A stretch of DNA of 64,000 bases, from contig JAJEKV010000032.1 in assembly GCA_021234155.1 (NCBI GenBank), positions 14,090,283 to 14,154,282 of the forward strand, in the 5' to 3' direction. A model generated the notes under the pieces. That model was not told the origin of the DNA, ran no database searches, and saw only the letters and a program-made list of their open reading frames with translations. This DNA comes from Isoetes taiwanensis (Eukaryota > Streptophyta > Lycopodiopsida > Isoetales > Isoetaceae). Made by a program: the position numbers and the translations under genes. This document shows positions 10,219-20,369 of this stretch, piece by piece. Position 1 is the stretch's first letter; every line of letters begins with the position of its first letter.

Positions 10219-11275
10219 GGAAAGAGCCTTGCTTGTGCTATTCGTACGGGTAATCTCTACCATTTGGGCCAAGAATATGCTGACCAAGTTGTTCTTGTAG
10301 CTGCTGGTAATGGTACCTGTGATCTGTGGCATAAGAGGCTTGGACACATCAGTCTTAAAGCAATCAATCAGCTGCCTCAACTTGTAGATGGTTTTGATCT
10401 TCATCAGCACCCTACTCTTGCAAGTTGTGAGGCTTGTGCATTGGGCAAACAGCACCGCATATCTTTTACTCTTATTGGATCTCGTGCTACTGCTCTTCTT
10501 GAATTAGTACACACGGATCTTTGTGGTCCAACTCATGTTCCTTCTCTCTCGGGTGCCTATTATTTTCTGACATTCATTGATGATTTGAGCAGGAAAACAT
10601 GGGTCTATTTCTTGAAGCGGAAATCTGATGCATTTGCCCATTTCCAAGAATGGAAAGCGCTTGTTGAAAATCAAGTAGCCCATCGGATTAAGAAGCTCAG
10701 ATCTGATAATGGTGGAGAATTTACCAGTCAAGCATTCAATCATTTTTGTGCTGATCATGGTATTGAGCGCCAACTTACCGAGCCTCATACTCCACAACAT
10801 AATGGTGTTGCTGAACGGAAGAATCGCAGCATTGTTGACATGGCACGTTGCTTGCTCGCTCAATCCTCAGCACCCATTCAATTTTGGGCTGAAGCAAGAA
10901 GGTACCTCGGTTTACCTTCTCAATAGATTGCCCATCGTTGTTCGTGGAAAAATCAGACTCCTGAACAAGCTTTCACTAGCATAAAGCCAAATTTGTCTCG
11001 CTTGCGTGTCTTTGGATGTGCTGCCTTTATGCTTATTCCCAAAGCTAACCGCAAGAAACTTGAGCATACCAGCAAGAAAATGATCTTTGTGGGTTTCTCG
11101 GACCAGTGCAAGCATGGTTATAGGCTGATTGATCCGGATACCAAAAAGCTTTGTGTTAGTCGCGATGTTATTTTCCATGAAGACGTTTCGGCATTTCAAA
11201 GAAGGTTCAAAACTCCTAATGTGGAATTTATTGATATCTCTCGCATGGATAACGTGATGACGCCATAGCTTCCAA
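10219..11275 (+). pseudogene. Copia integrase
   Basis: The GAG-pre-integrase HHCC finger reads LWHKRLGH...CEACALGK (about 10325-10450). The catalytic triad is visible: Asp in VHTDLCGP, Asp in SDNGGEF and Glu in VAERKNRS (about 10510-10830). A frameshift near 10895-10905 moves the rest (from TSVYLLNRLPI on) to another frame, with a further shift around 10965-10990. It ends before a short non-homologous acidic linker. Confidence 0.9.
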
Positions 11276-11375
11276 TCCATCGGACTCGGGCCGATATTCC
11301 AAAGACTGCAGTAGTTCCAAAGACCCAAAGTGCTTACATCACCCCTCAAGCTTTCCCGATCACGGTAGCGAGATC

Positions 11376-13134
11376 TTGACACATCCAATCAAGGAGGAGA
11401 TCTTGATCCATCTGATCCAGGAGGTGATTTTGATCCTCCTGATCAAGGAGGAGTTGAAGAAGAACTTGGTCGAGGAAAAAGGAAGTGTTTTCCTCCTCAA
11501 AGGTTTGCTTTCTATGCCGAAATTATGCCCAAAGATTATGGAGTTTTATGGTGCCGCTATTATCGCTGAACCCACCAGCTATCGCGGAAGCTATTTCATG
11601 TGCCGCCGCGCACCTCATTGGCAAAGTGCAATGGACCACGAAATGGATTCTATTGTTCAAAATGGCACTTGGGATTTGGTTCCTCTTCCTCATGATCGGA
11701 AGATCGTTGGTAACAAATGGGTCTACAAATGCAAGCTCCATCCTGATGGCACCATCAGCAGCTACAAAGCACGCTTGGTTGCACAGGGTTTCAGCCAGCA
11801 ATACTTGGAAACATTTTCTCCAGTAGTCAAAATGATGAGCATTCGCATTCTTCTTGCATTTGCTGCTCATTATAATCTTGAGGTTCATCAAACAGATGTC
11901 AAGACAGCATTTCTTAATGGCAAACTTAATGAAGAAATATATATGAAGCAACCTCAGGGTTATGTCAAAGCTGGTGCTGAGCATTTAGTATGCAAATTGA
12001 CGAAGGCACTTTATGGGTTAAAGCAAGCATCACGTGCTTGGTACAAGACCATAGATTCTTTCTTCAAAGACCAAGGATTCCAGCCTATTGAGGCTGATTC
12101 TAATGTCTACATCCGTCGTCAAGGCAAGTTCTTACTCATCATTGCTTTGTATGTGGATGATTCCTTGCTCATAGGCAATAATAATGAGCACATTGCTGAA
12201 TTCAAGACAAAGCTTGCTGCTAAGTTTCCAATGGTAGACTTGGGTGAAGCTCGCTATTGTTTGGGTTTGCAAATTGCAAGAGACCGGAAAAATGGGATTC
12301 TTCATATCTCTCAAAAGAAGTACATTGAAGAAATGCTTGAGCGCTTTGGCATGGCTGATTGCAATCCATCTAAAGTTCCTATGACTCCAGGTACTCTTCT
12401 CACTAAGAAAGATTGTCCACAATCTGATGCTGAACGTCTTTCTATGGCAAAAGTTCCATTTCGGCAATTGGTTGGAAGCCTCATGTATTGCATGGTTTGC
12501 ACCAGACCTGATATTGGATTTGCTGTTATAGCTCTAAGCCAATTTTCAGCAGATCCAGGTCATAAGCATTGGGAAATGGCCAAGCACATTCTCCGCTACT
12601 TAAAGGGTACTGCTGATTATGGCCTTACATATCGCAGCAATAGTGATGCCTTTTCATTGCTGACATATAGTTGTGATAGACAACTCCAGGTCCACATCCG
12701 GCATTTGTTTTCTGCTTGCCAATGCTGCCATTGCTTGGATCAGCAAGAAACAAGGGCATGTATCTCTTTCATCCACTGAAGCAGAGTATGTTGCAGCATC
12801 TACAGCAGCCCGTGAGATCATTAGTTTCAAGGACTTTCTTGCCGGCATTGGGCAACGCACTCCTGGACCAGCAAGGATGCTGATGGATAACAAAGGTGGC
12901 ATTGATTGGTGCTCCTCTGAAGTTCGACATCCAAAATCTAAGCATGTTCCCAAGCATTATCATTTTGTAAGGGACCTTGTGGCTGATAAGCAGGTTCAGA
13001 TTGAGCATGTTCCTACACGGGACAATACCGCAGATCTCTTGACTAAGCCTTTGGCTCGTGAGCTCTTTGAGCGACATCGACTTGCTATTGGTCTTGATAG
13101 ATTCCAGATCTCATCTCCAGGAGGAGGAGGTTGA
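11376..13134 (+). pseudogene. Copia reverse transcriptase and RNase H
   Basis: A long open frame (11376-12779) carries the copia RT blocks VGNKWVYKCK, VHQTDVKTAFLNG and the catalytic YVDD at about 12149-12160. Near 12640-12670 a single frame break separates it from RNase H (12673-13134), which has STEAEYVA and the end of the polyprotein (NTADLLTKPL). The stop at 13132 is 34 nt before the 3' LTR, as in intact elements. RT itself is uninterrupted, so only a few small changes separate this copy from an active one. Confidence 0.92.
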
Positions 13135-13167
13135 GCATGGAGATGGTGACCTCTCATCAAGGAGGAG

Positions 13168-13488
13168 TGTCGAGATATATGATATCGAGATCACCATCTT
13201 GCCGCTAGACGTGATGTATCAGCACTTACAGCACTTATAGCACTCAGCACATAAGTGCTGACTAAGCACCTTATGAGAGTCTAGCAACGGCCCACCACTT
13301 GTCATAATTAGCTATGGCATTATTAGGAGTGGTTGGTGACGGGAGCAATTAATATTGCCTGCCCTTTGTATATCTTGTATTCTCACATACGTTTCAATAC
13401 AATTCCTTTTTGCTTTTGTTTTGGGAGCTTGCGCTCTCGGATATTGGTGTGCATCCCCTTCTCTCCCTTTCTTGGTGCAACCTTGATA
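13168..13488 (+). repeat. 3' LTR of the copia element
   Basis: 321 bp, identical in length to the 5' LTR with four substitutions. It is preceded by the polypurine tract at 13159-13167 and followed by the target duplicate GTCGC at 13489-13493. Confidence 0.95.
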
Positions 13489-13733
13489 GTCGCGTTATCT
13501 TTGCCTTGAATACGGAATAATGTGTTAGGTACATTAATCTGTTATGCAATCATGGCAAAGATGTGTCGAAGAAGAATTCGAAATTTCCATTTGCTAGAGA
13601 TATCTGGCATACACACATGTTTGGTTTAGCCTTTGTAATAAAAGTATGAGAATGACAGAATTATAGATCTTTGTCATCCTCTTTAGATCTATATATTTGA
13701 AGCTAGGTACTTTTTAATATTGTACATTTACAG

Positions 13734-16306
13734 GAAAAATTTGTATGGCATGCACATCTGGATGGCCTTAGTGATGGCGATCTGGAGGAGGTGCCAAATA
13801 TGGCAGTCCAGTCAATGTTCTGCTTATTCCCTAATAAAGAAATATACGAGTTCATGATTACAAAAGTGAAGGACCTACAAAAATGATTACTTGCTGGTGC
13901 ATTCTCCCCTATCAGCCACTTGGGCTTTAGCACATGGCTGGAGGTATTTAAGAAATTAGATGAAAATAAGATGGCTGCAAATGAGTGTTTAGGCATTACA
14001 GATCAAGTGTTTGCCGAAACCCATGAGATGTTAGCAGACAGAACGGATATGGATGATGTAGCATACGTCATTTTTGAAGTTGCAAGGTGGTACAAAGAAT
14101 AGCATTGCTATTGAAGAACTTGGCACTCAAGGTTTTATTGATTACATACGTCAAGTTGAATTGGATCTTATGGAGAAAGAAAGTGAAGCTCAAGTAGTAA
14201 ATATAAGTCCGGATGTTGTAATCAGGTTGACCTTGCAGAATTGCATTAGGTATAGGGGAGGAATTCTCACAGGGATTATGGCATAGCCAAAATTATGGTA
14301 CTCTTGCCCCTATTAGCAAAAGAGCTTGATGACTAATCTAACTACGGAAGATTTGGCTTAAGTTGATAGTTCTGCCACTAATATGACCAAGCTCATTGAC
14401 AAAGAAGAGTTTGTCTTCCCCATTGGTACGCAATTCTTTGATAAGAGATGTCAGATTAACAAATGACTACCGCTTTATGTAAAAGCACACATGGATTACA
14501 AGGATGTTGAGAGAAATTACTCGTACGTGGTGAAGTTTTAGCCCATATTTTTAATGTAACTGTCAAGCATGTGCTGATACTATTACTTGCTTCGACCAAG
14601 CGGCCTGGTTTGTACTTAATCAATTGGAGCAGGTGTATCCAAGATACATACAAGCTGGTTGGATGGGGTCCTTTCTTTTCTTCATATAGTAGAATTTGAA
14701 ATGGCCTGTTATGACTCAGCTTGCATACATGCAAGTCAAAGAGATGCAGGTTAAGATTACAAACAAGTTAGCTTCCAATTCACAATGTGATCTTAAAGCT
14801 TCATTTGAAGATATAACACTTGTAGAAGTATATGAAATTATGCTCAAGGACAAGAAGTTTCTTGCTAACAAGTTCAAATGCAGTAACAATGAACATGTTA
14901 TGTCATATTAGTCAAACAAATCAGCAAATGGAAGTGAATGCTACCTGCCACCTAGGGTTGCTAGATCTACTATTGATGTACCTTCAAAGGCAAATGATAG
15001 TATCATTAATCTGTCAGATCCGGTGGTATTATGTACCCTGGGTGAGAGCTCGGTTAACAAAGGTAACAAGCCAGAAGGGCTTCATAAATATCCGGTGGAG
15101 AAATCGAGAAAGACTTCTATTGAATTTACGATATAACATGACATTGATCTACAAGCCTTTGCATATATTTCTATTGTATGCACTATTCGGGCCCACTGAT
15201 TGCCCATAGTGTTTTTATGAATTAGACTATATACTGAATAGTTTTGGCAGAATATATATTCTTAATTTTGATCTTTTTATAATATGCAGACCACTGGACA
15301 TGTCTCACGTCCAGGAGATTGGGTGCTTGACGCTTTCTCTGGCTCTGGTACAACAATCACATATGCACTTAAAAGGGGCCGCAATTGTGTAGCCGTTGAT
15401 ATTGACAAGGAGGCTGTAAACTTTATCAAGATGAGATTGGTTGCTTTACCAACTCTACAAGACGAGAATCAAGAGTTAGGCACCAAATCTTCATCTGATT
15501 TTGACAAGATGACATCTTCAGAGATACAGCCTCCGTTTACAAGCTCTCTGGACCTGCCACCTAGGGTTGCTAGATCTACTATTGATGTACCTTCAAAGGC
15601 AGATGATAGTATCATTAATCTGTCAGATCTGGTGGTATTATGTTCGGTTAACAAAGGTAACAAGCCAGAAGGGCTTCATAAATATCTGGTGGAGAAATCA
15701 GAAAGACTTCTCTATTGAATTTACGATATAACATGACATTGATCTACAGGCCTTTGCATGTATTTCTGTTGTATGCACTATTCGGGCCCACTGATTGCCC
15801 ATGGTGTTTTTATGAATTAGACTATATACTGAATAGTTTTGGCAGAATATATATTCTTAATTTTGATCTTTTTATAATATGCAGACCACTGGACATGTTC
15901 TCACGTCCAGGAGATGACGCTTTCTCTGGCTCTGGTACAACAATCGCATATGCACTTAAAAAAAGGCCGCAATTGTGTAGCCGTTGATATTGACAAGGAG
16001 GCTGTAAACTTTATCAAGATGAGATTGGTTGCTTTACCAACTCTACAAGACGAGAATCAAGAGTTAGGCACCAAATCTTTATCTGATTTTGACAAGATGA
16101 CATCTTCAAAGATACAGCATCCGTTTACAAGCTCTCTGGACGATGAAGCTGCTTTTGCAGAGCTTAAAGAAGTAGCTCTAGCTACTATTCCTGAAGAAAT
16201 TGTAGACACAGACAAGGGTAAATCATCAGAAAAGGAGCAAATGACAGAGAAGGACCAAGCTGAGTCAAGCAAACAAAATGAGGAGGACTATGATTTGGAC
16301 CTCTGA
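13734..16306 (+). pseudogene. DNA methylase (N4/N6 family) pseudogene A
   Basis: An exon-like region follows a TTTACAG acceptor at 13733 and continues through several frames with stops to 14900. The last exon follows TATAATATGCAG at 15288 and encodes RPGDWVLDAFSGSGTT, the S-adenosyl-methionine motif I of the N6-adenine/N4-cytosine methylases (usual form DPFSGSGTT), then GRNCVAVDIDKEAV. It ends in an acidic Lys/Glu tail (QNEEDYDLDL). Catalytic motif IV (D/N/S-PP-Y/W) was not found. In copy A the exon is doubled (15288-15550 and 15885-16140) and the second has a small deletion and a frameshift. Multiple shared stops make it a pseudogene, unless some apparent stops lie in unrecognised introns. 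Confidence 0.6.
14944..16140 (+). repeat. 600-bp tandem duplication inside copy A
   Basis: Units 14944-15552 and 15553-16140, each from CCTGCCACCTAGGG to CTCTCTGGA, containing the intron before the methylase motif exon and the exon itself. Copy B has one unit (from about 21693 to 22300), so this happened after the A/B duplication or was lost in B. Confidence 0.9.
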
Positions 16307-16659
16307 CTTATCTTATGCAAATTATTTATTGTTGACACCAAACTGTTGCCAAATTTGATGTACTAAAAGATTCAAAAAAATAATTATTATTCTTTCTACC
16401 TTATTTAGATGTCTTCGAATTCTTACTTTCGTAGATTGTATACTCATATCTAAATATTGCCATTTTCAAGTGCTCTTCTTTACAAAAACAAGAATACCCC
16501 TTCAAAAGGACCCAAAATGCAGGAAAAAAATAGTCTGAACCTTTTGATATTTCCAACTTCTTCCAAAAAAGGTCAATTTCCAAAGCATGGTGTTTTTTTA
16601 AAGGGGGTCTTTGAAAAGGGAGTGATAGAACACTCCTCTTTAATTTGCAACTGTGTTAC

Positions 16660-16756
16660 ACGACCTTTAGTCTATGGACATGGCTCTAGGACATGACCAT
16701 GTCATATATGGGTAGCATGTGATTAGTGCTAAGTTGGAGGGTTGCATATTCTAACA
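16660..16756 (-). repeat. LTR fragment (TGTTAGAATATGCAACC family)
   Basis: On the minus strand the sequence runs from TGTTAGAATATGCAACC at 16756, directly preceded by a purine tract (TTGAGGGAGGA). It matches the LTR at 27299-27525 over roughly 90 bp, including the words CCATAGACT and AAGGTCGTG. The same fragment exists in copy B near 22805-22910. It looks like the start of a 3' LTR, truncated. Confidence 0.5.
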
Positions 16757-17338
16757 TCCTCCCTCAATCTTGCAACTCAGTCATGATCCAAATCTACTTC
16801 ATACCGAAGAATGTGATTCATTCTTCTATGTCTTGGATCATGTCTTGCATCTAACTAGTATGTTCTCATTTCTGGAACTTGTATTGAAATTAATCTTCTT
16901 TGCCTTTCTGCTCTCCAAACTAGAGTATGCTTGCTCATGCAAGCGATTAGTAAATCAATTAAGATAAGCTTCTTCATATTAGTGATTAGAACTGTTGTGC
17001 ATATACAGTCCATGTTTACCACGTTATTTGATGACTGTATGCTTGGCTCATAGATCTGCTACTTAAGTTCTTTATAGTATGTTCTTTCAATATGAAATAT
17101 GTGCTCAAATTTGCTGTATTGAAACTCTTTCCTTGTGCTTTGCACCTTTTTATAAGTGGGCCTACCCCTTGTTGTGCATGTATGTAATATTGGAATGTAT
17201 TGCTCATATTCATTATTCCCTCCCTTGAGCAACAAGAGTCCAAACACATATTCTGCAAGATGGTGTTTTGGCCAAGTGCATCTTCTTTTGCTTTTCCTTT
17301 TAAGATTATAGCAGTACCTCGTGAGCATATATCTCCAT

Positions 17339-18148
17339 CTACATCAGTCTCCTTTTGGCTTCACTTACCTTGAGCCCTCCCTTCATCTCAGGATCTTCAA
17401 TTGCAGCAGTAGCAATGTCTTCTGCTTCAAATACTATCTCAAATGTGTCACCAATTGGATTATTTGCAATATCTGTTATCCTATAATTGCATTCTAGAAG
17501 TGCGCCTTCAGACATGAATTATCCTTAGTAGTAGCAGATTAGACCCATTGAATTCTTCTACATGCTAAGCCTCTGAATTTTCTAAATGATAACCTGGGGC
17601 CTGCCGCTTCTCTACATCTTTTCCAGAACCATGCATCCTTGCAAGTTTGTGCACATGTATCATTTCTGGCTGGTTCTGCATAGTCAAGCATCTTCAATGA
17701 GATTTTCTACCATCAACAGCTCTGCTCCATCTGCAACAGTTTTTCATTGCCAACAACTCTAATAGGTCTTCTTCGGCATTTCTTGGCATTTGTTCAACAA
17801 CCAATTCTTGGAACGATCCTTTTAGAATAGCATTATGTGCTTCAACCGTCTCCAATTAGTGGTGCCCACTTCTCTATCTAGGCATCAATTTCTCTGTAAA
17901 TTTCTCCTTGGTTTGCTTCTTCATTAATTCCAAGACCCATAAATGAATTTGCTTGGTTGTGCCTATGGGCTTCTGAACATTGCTTCCATTTTATCACCAC
18001 TGCCTATAAGATCCCAAAAATTCGACCCAATTCGCCTTTGGCTATATTCTTCGACCATGCGGCTTCTATCTATAACCAAAAGATCTGCATGATCTTCATC
18101 AGTATCTAAAATATTGACAAGGGCAATGCAATCTTGTGGTGTGGACAT
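17339..18148 (-). pseudogene. Unrecognised minus-strand gene fragment
   Basis: From ATG 18148 the minus strand encodes MSTPQDCIALVNILDTDED and about 60 open codons. Further plausible coding pieces follow (for example FMGLGINEEANQGEIYREID near 17945-17890), broken by stops and shifts. A clean exon-like piece near 17513-17369 (MSEGALLECNYRITDIANN...) ends in a good splice donor, CTCAAG|GTAAGT. I do not recognise the family. It sits between duplication copy A and the LTR/LINE junction and is absent after copy B. Confidence 0.4.
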
Positions 18149-18262
18149 TAAATCACCTCCAGCGACCTCCCTAGCTTAGATTCAACTGTTCTACGTCAGC
18201 TTAACTCTGTCAGATTAGCCCAACGACCTTCCTCAACCATCTAGAAATTAGATAGGTTACGT
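18149..18262 (+). repeat. Fragment of the D-family LTR
   Basis: Nearly identical to 23896-24008 and similar to about 26358-26452, both internal to the LTRs of the non-coding D element. It joins directly to the 3'-truncated LINE at 18263. Confidence 0.8.
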
Positions 18263-20369
18263 AATCGAGCATATCGCTCTCGTATATGGGCAAACGCTGG
18301 GCAGATCTGGAGGGCATGCCATTCATCCTCAATGGCGCCCTGGTGGCAACACTGGCAAAGCCTTTGCTCTCGTGCTTCCCGAGCCCAATGTCCTGTTTCA
18401 ATGCGGATGCGATGTGCACCCGTGCGAATGGAAGCTATAAGTCTGCGTTTCTTCATGGGCAGCTGGGTGTACAAGTACTGGTGTGGGCCTCCCGTGAGCC
18501 TAGGATTGACTTGCGGCTAATAGTGTGCCAGCTTAACGTGCGTCAGAGCATCTGCATCCCAAAGCTTGTGAAGGAAAGTAGCATCTAGGTACAGCTTAAG
18601 TGCCTTGTGATCTTTCTTTGTCCTCACATGTACGCATCTATTTGCCTGTACACCCCAACGTGAGAACCACTGAGCTTGCTTTTCCTTCTAGCAGGATTTC
18701 AGGCGTTGGGGACCCATCGCCATCGCCAAAGCAAGGTTGGGCAAACGTGTATCAGCCATAGCGACCACCTTCTGGAAGTAAATGATATGACATTCCAATG
18801 CAGCCCGTTGAAGGGGTAGAAAGCCTGTCTCCTGGAGTAGGATCTGGTATGCAACTGTGGACTTCACCCCAAGGGCTCGTGCCAAGAAGGCCTTCTGCAC
18901 CTGCTCGAGGTCATTCCAGGTGTTGAGGGATATCACTGGACCCCACACTTCTGGCCCATACAAAAGGACCGGCTCGACCAAGGCCCGAAACAAGTGTGAC
19001 TGGTGGCCCCAGGCATACAACTCTGCCTTATGGCTGTTGTTCTGCATGGCATATGGTGCTTTCCAACCCGCCGTGACCCGCAACCTGATGGCAGCATCCC
19101 AATGGGTGGTAGTTGAGAACTCGATCCCTAAGTACTTGTAGGTCGGAGCCACCTCTACATCTTGTCCCTGGTAAGTGAATGAGGGAAGCCTTGGCTGACG
19201 GGATGATGAAACTAGCAGCACCCTAGTTTTGGCCAAGTTAACTCGCATGCTAGTGAATCGGCAAAAAGTGTCAAGAGCATCCAGGTGACGTTGCATGTCC
19301 TCTGGAGTATAGGCCAGGAGGTTGACATCATCAGCATATATGAGTTGCCGAATTGTGTGATGCATGAGATGTGCGCCCGCACCTCCATGCTCAGAGAGCC
19401 AATCTTCCAGTTGGTCAATGTATAGGCCAAAGAGTGTGGGGGAGAGGGGGCAACCCTGACGCACTCCAATACTACTAATTACTGGCTGTCCTGACGATGT
19501 GATATGGCATGAGCATGCCTCGTATAGCCTATATACTGCATTCTTTAAGTCAGGGGGGTCCCCAGCTGCCGCAGTCTGTCCCATAGCCTGTCGCGGGGCA
19601 CTGTGTTAAAAGCTTTTGCAAAATCCACGAAACAACAGTACAGGTTTTGCTGGCGATTCCTGCTATCCTTAATCAATGTGCGCAGAGTGAAGATATGATC
19701 AATAGTGGAATGCCTAGGCCGGAAACCTACCTGTGTAAGAGCTCGCACATCTGCCTCCTCTGCCCATATTGTCAGCCGCTGCTCAAGGATGCCAGCCAAC
19801 AGTTTTGCAAAGAGAGAGCTGGCCATAATAGTACTGTAGTTGGCTGGGCATTGAGGGTCCCCTGCCTTGTATATGGGCACAACTCTACTAGTGGTCCACT
19901 GCGGAGGGAAGCCTTCTTGCAATGCTTTATTGAACAATGCCGTGAGGACAGGCACCAGTGGAGGCCCAGCCCATTTCAGAAGTTCCGCCTGCATGCCATC
20001 TAAATCTCCTGCCTTCCCATTAGCTAGATGTTGTAGGCCCATGATGACATCCCCTTCTGCGATGACCAGAGCCATGCCTATATGTGGAGGGACTGGTGTC
20101 CGGCCCCCGAGCGGGTCGTAAAGCTGTTGCAAGTAATATACCCATTGCTCCAAGGTGATGTTCCCTGTGGGCTGTGCAGTCTTGCTCAAGACCCTTCTCC
20201 AGAATGTCTTGGGGAGCCGATCCAGGAGACCAAACATCTGTTGTTGATGCTCTGCAAGGTATCTGGCTTTCTTGTTCTTGAGAAAGGAGTGGTATTGACT
20301 GATGGTCTATGGCCGGGAGGTGGGATCAGTGACTTGCCGGAGTGTGCATTTGAGCTCCCGACACTCATT
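18263..20369 (-). mobile_element. LINE (non-LTR retrotransposon) fragment 1, RT part
   Basis: The minus strand has two overlapping frames. 20237-19545 gives the early RT blocks (VPIYKAGDPQCPANY, QVGFRPRHSTIDHI, CCFVDFAKAFNTVPRDRL). 19584-18688 gives GVRQGCPLSPTLFGLYIDQL and the catalytic LIYADDVNLLA. They are separated by one frameshift. A Cys-His cluster (CQCCHQGAIEDEWHALQIC) near 18370-18310 is the usual C-terminal LINE finger. The endonuclease domain is missing at the 5' end. The 3' end is cut at 18262, within the finger region, so no 3' UTR or tail remains. Confidence 0.93.

Larger units (their letters stand above)
8571..13488 (+). mobile_element. Complete Ty1/copia LTR retrotransposon
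   Basis: A full-length element of 4,918 bp. LTRs lie at 8571-8891 and 13168-13488, flanked by the 5-bp target duplication GTCGC (8566-8570 and 13489-13493). The initiator-tRNA-Met primer site TGGTATCAGAGC directly follows the left LTR, and the polypurine tract AAGGAGGAG directly precedes the right one. Domain order gag, protease, integrase, RT, RNase H defines Ty1/copia. The two LTRs differ at four of 321 positions, which implies a recent insertion, yet the internal region carries at least six frame breaks. Confidence 0.97.
13635..17338 (+). repeat. Segmental duplication, copy A
   Basis: Very similar, over its whole length, to copy B at 20370-23495. Copy A is about 580 bp longer because of an internal tandem duplication (14944-16140). 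Homology begins at TGTAATAAAA and ends at ATATATCTCCAT. Differences are scattered substitutions and short indels. Confidence 0.92.

Noticed and set aside
16401-17330. Several 60-90-codon frames in both duplication copies
   Set aside because: They are not preserved consistently between A and B and show no motif; likely UTR-like or intergenic sequence.
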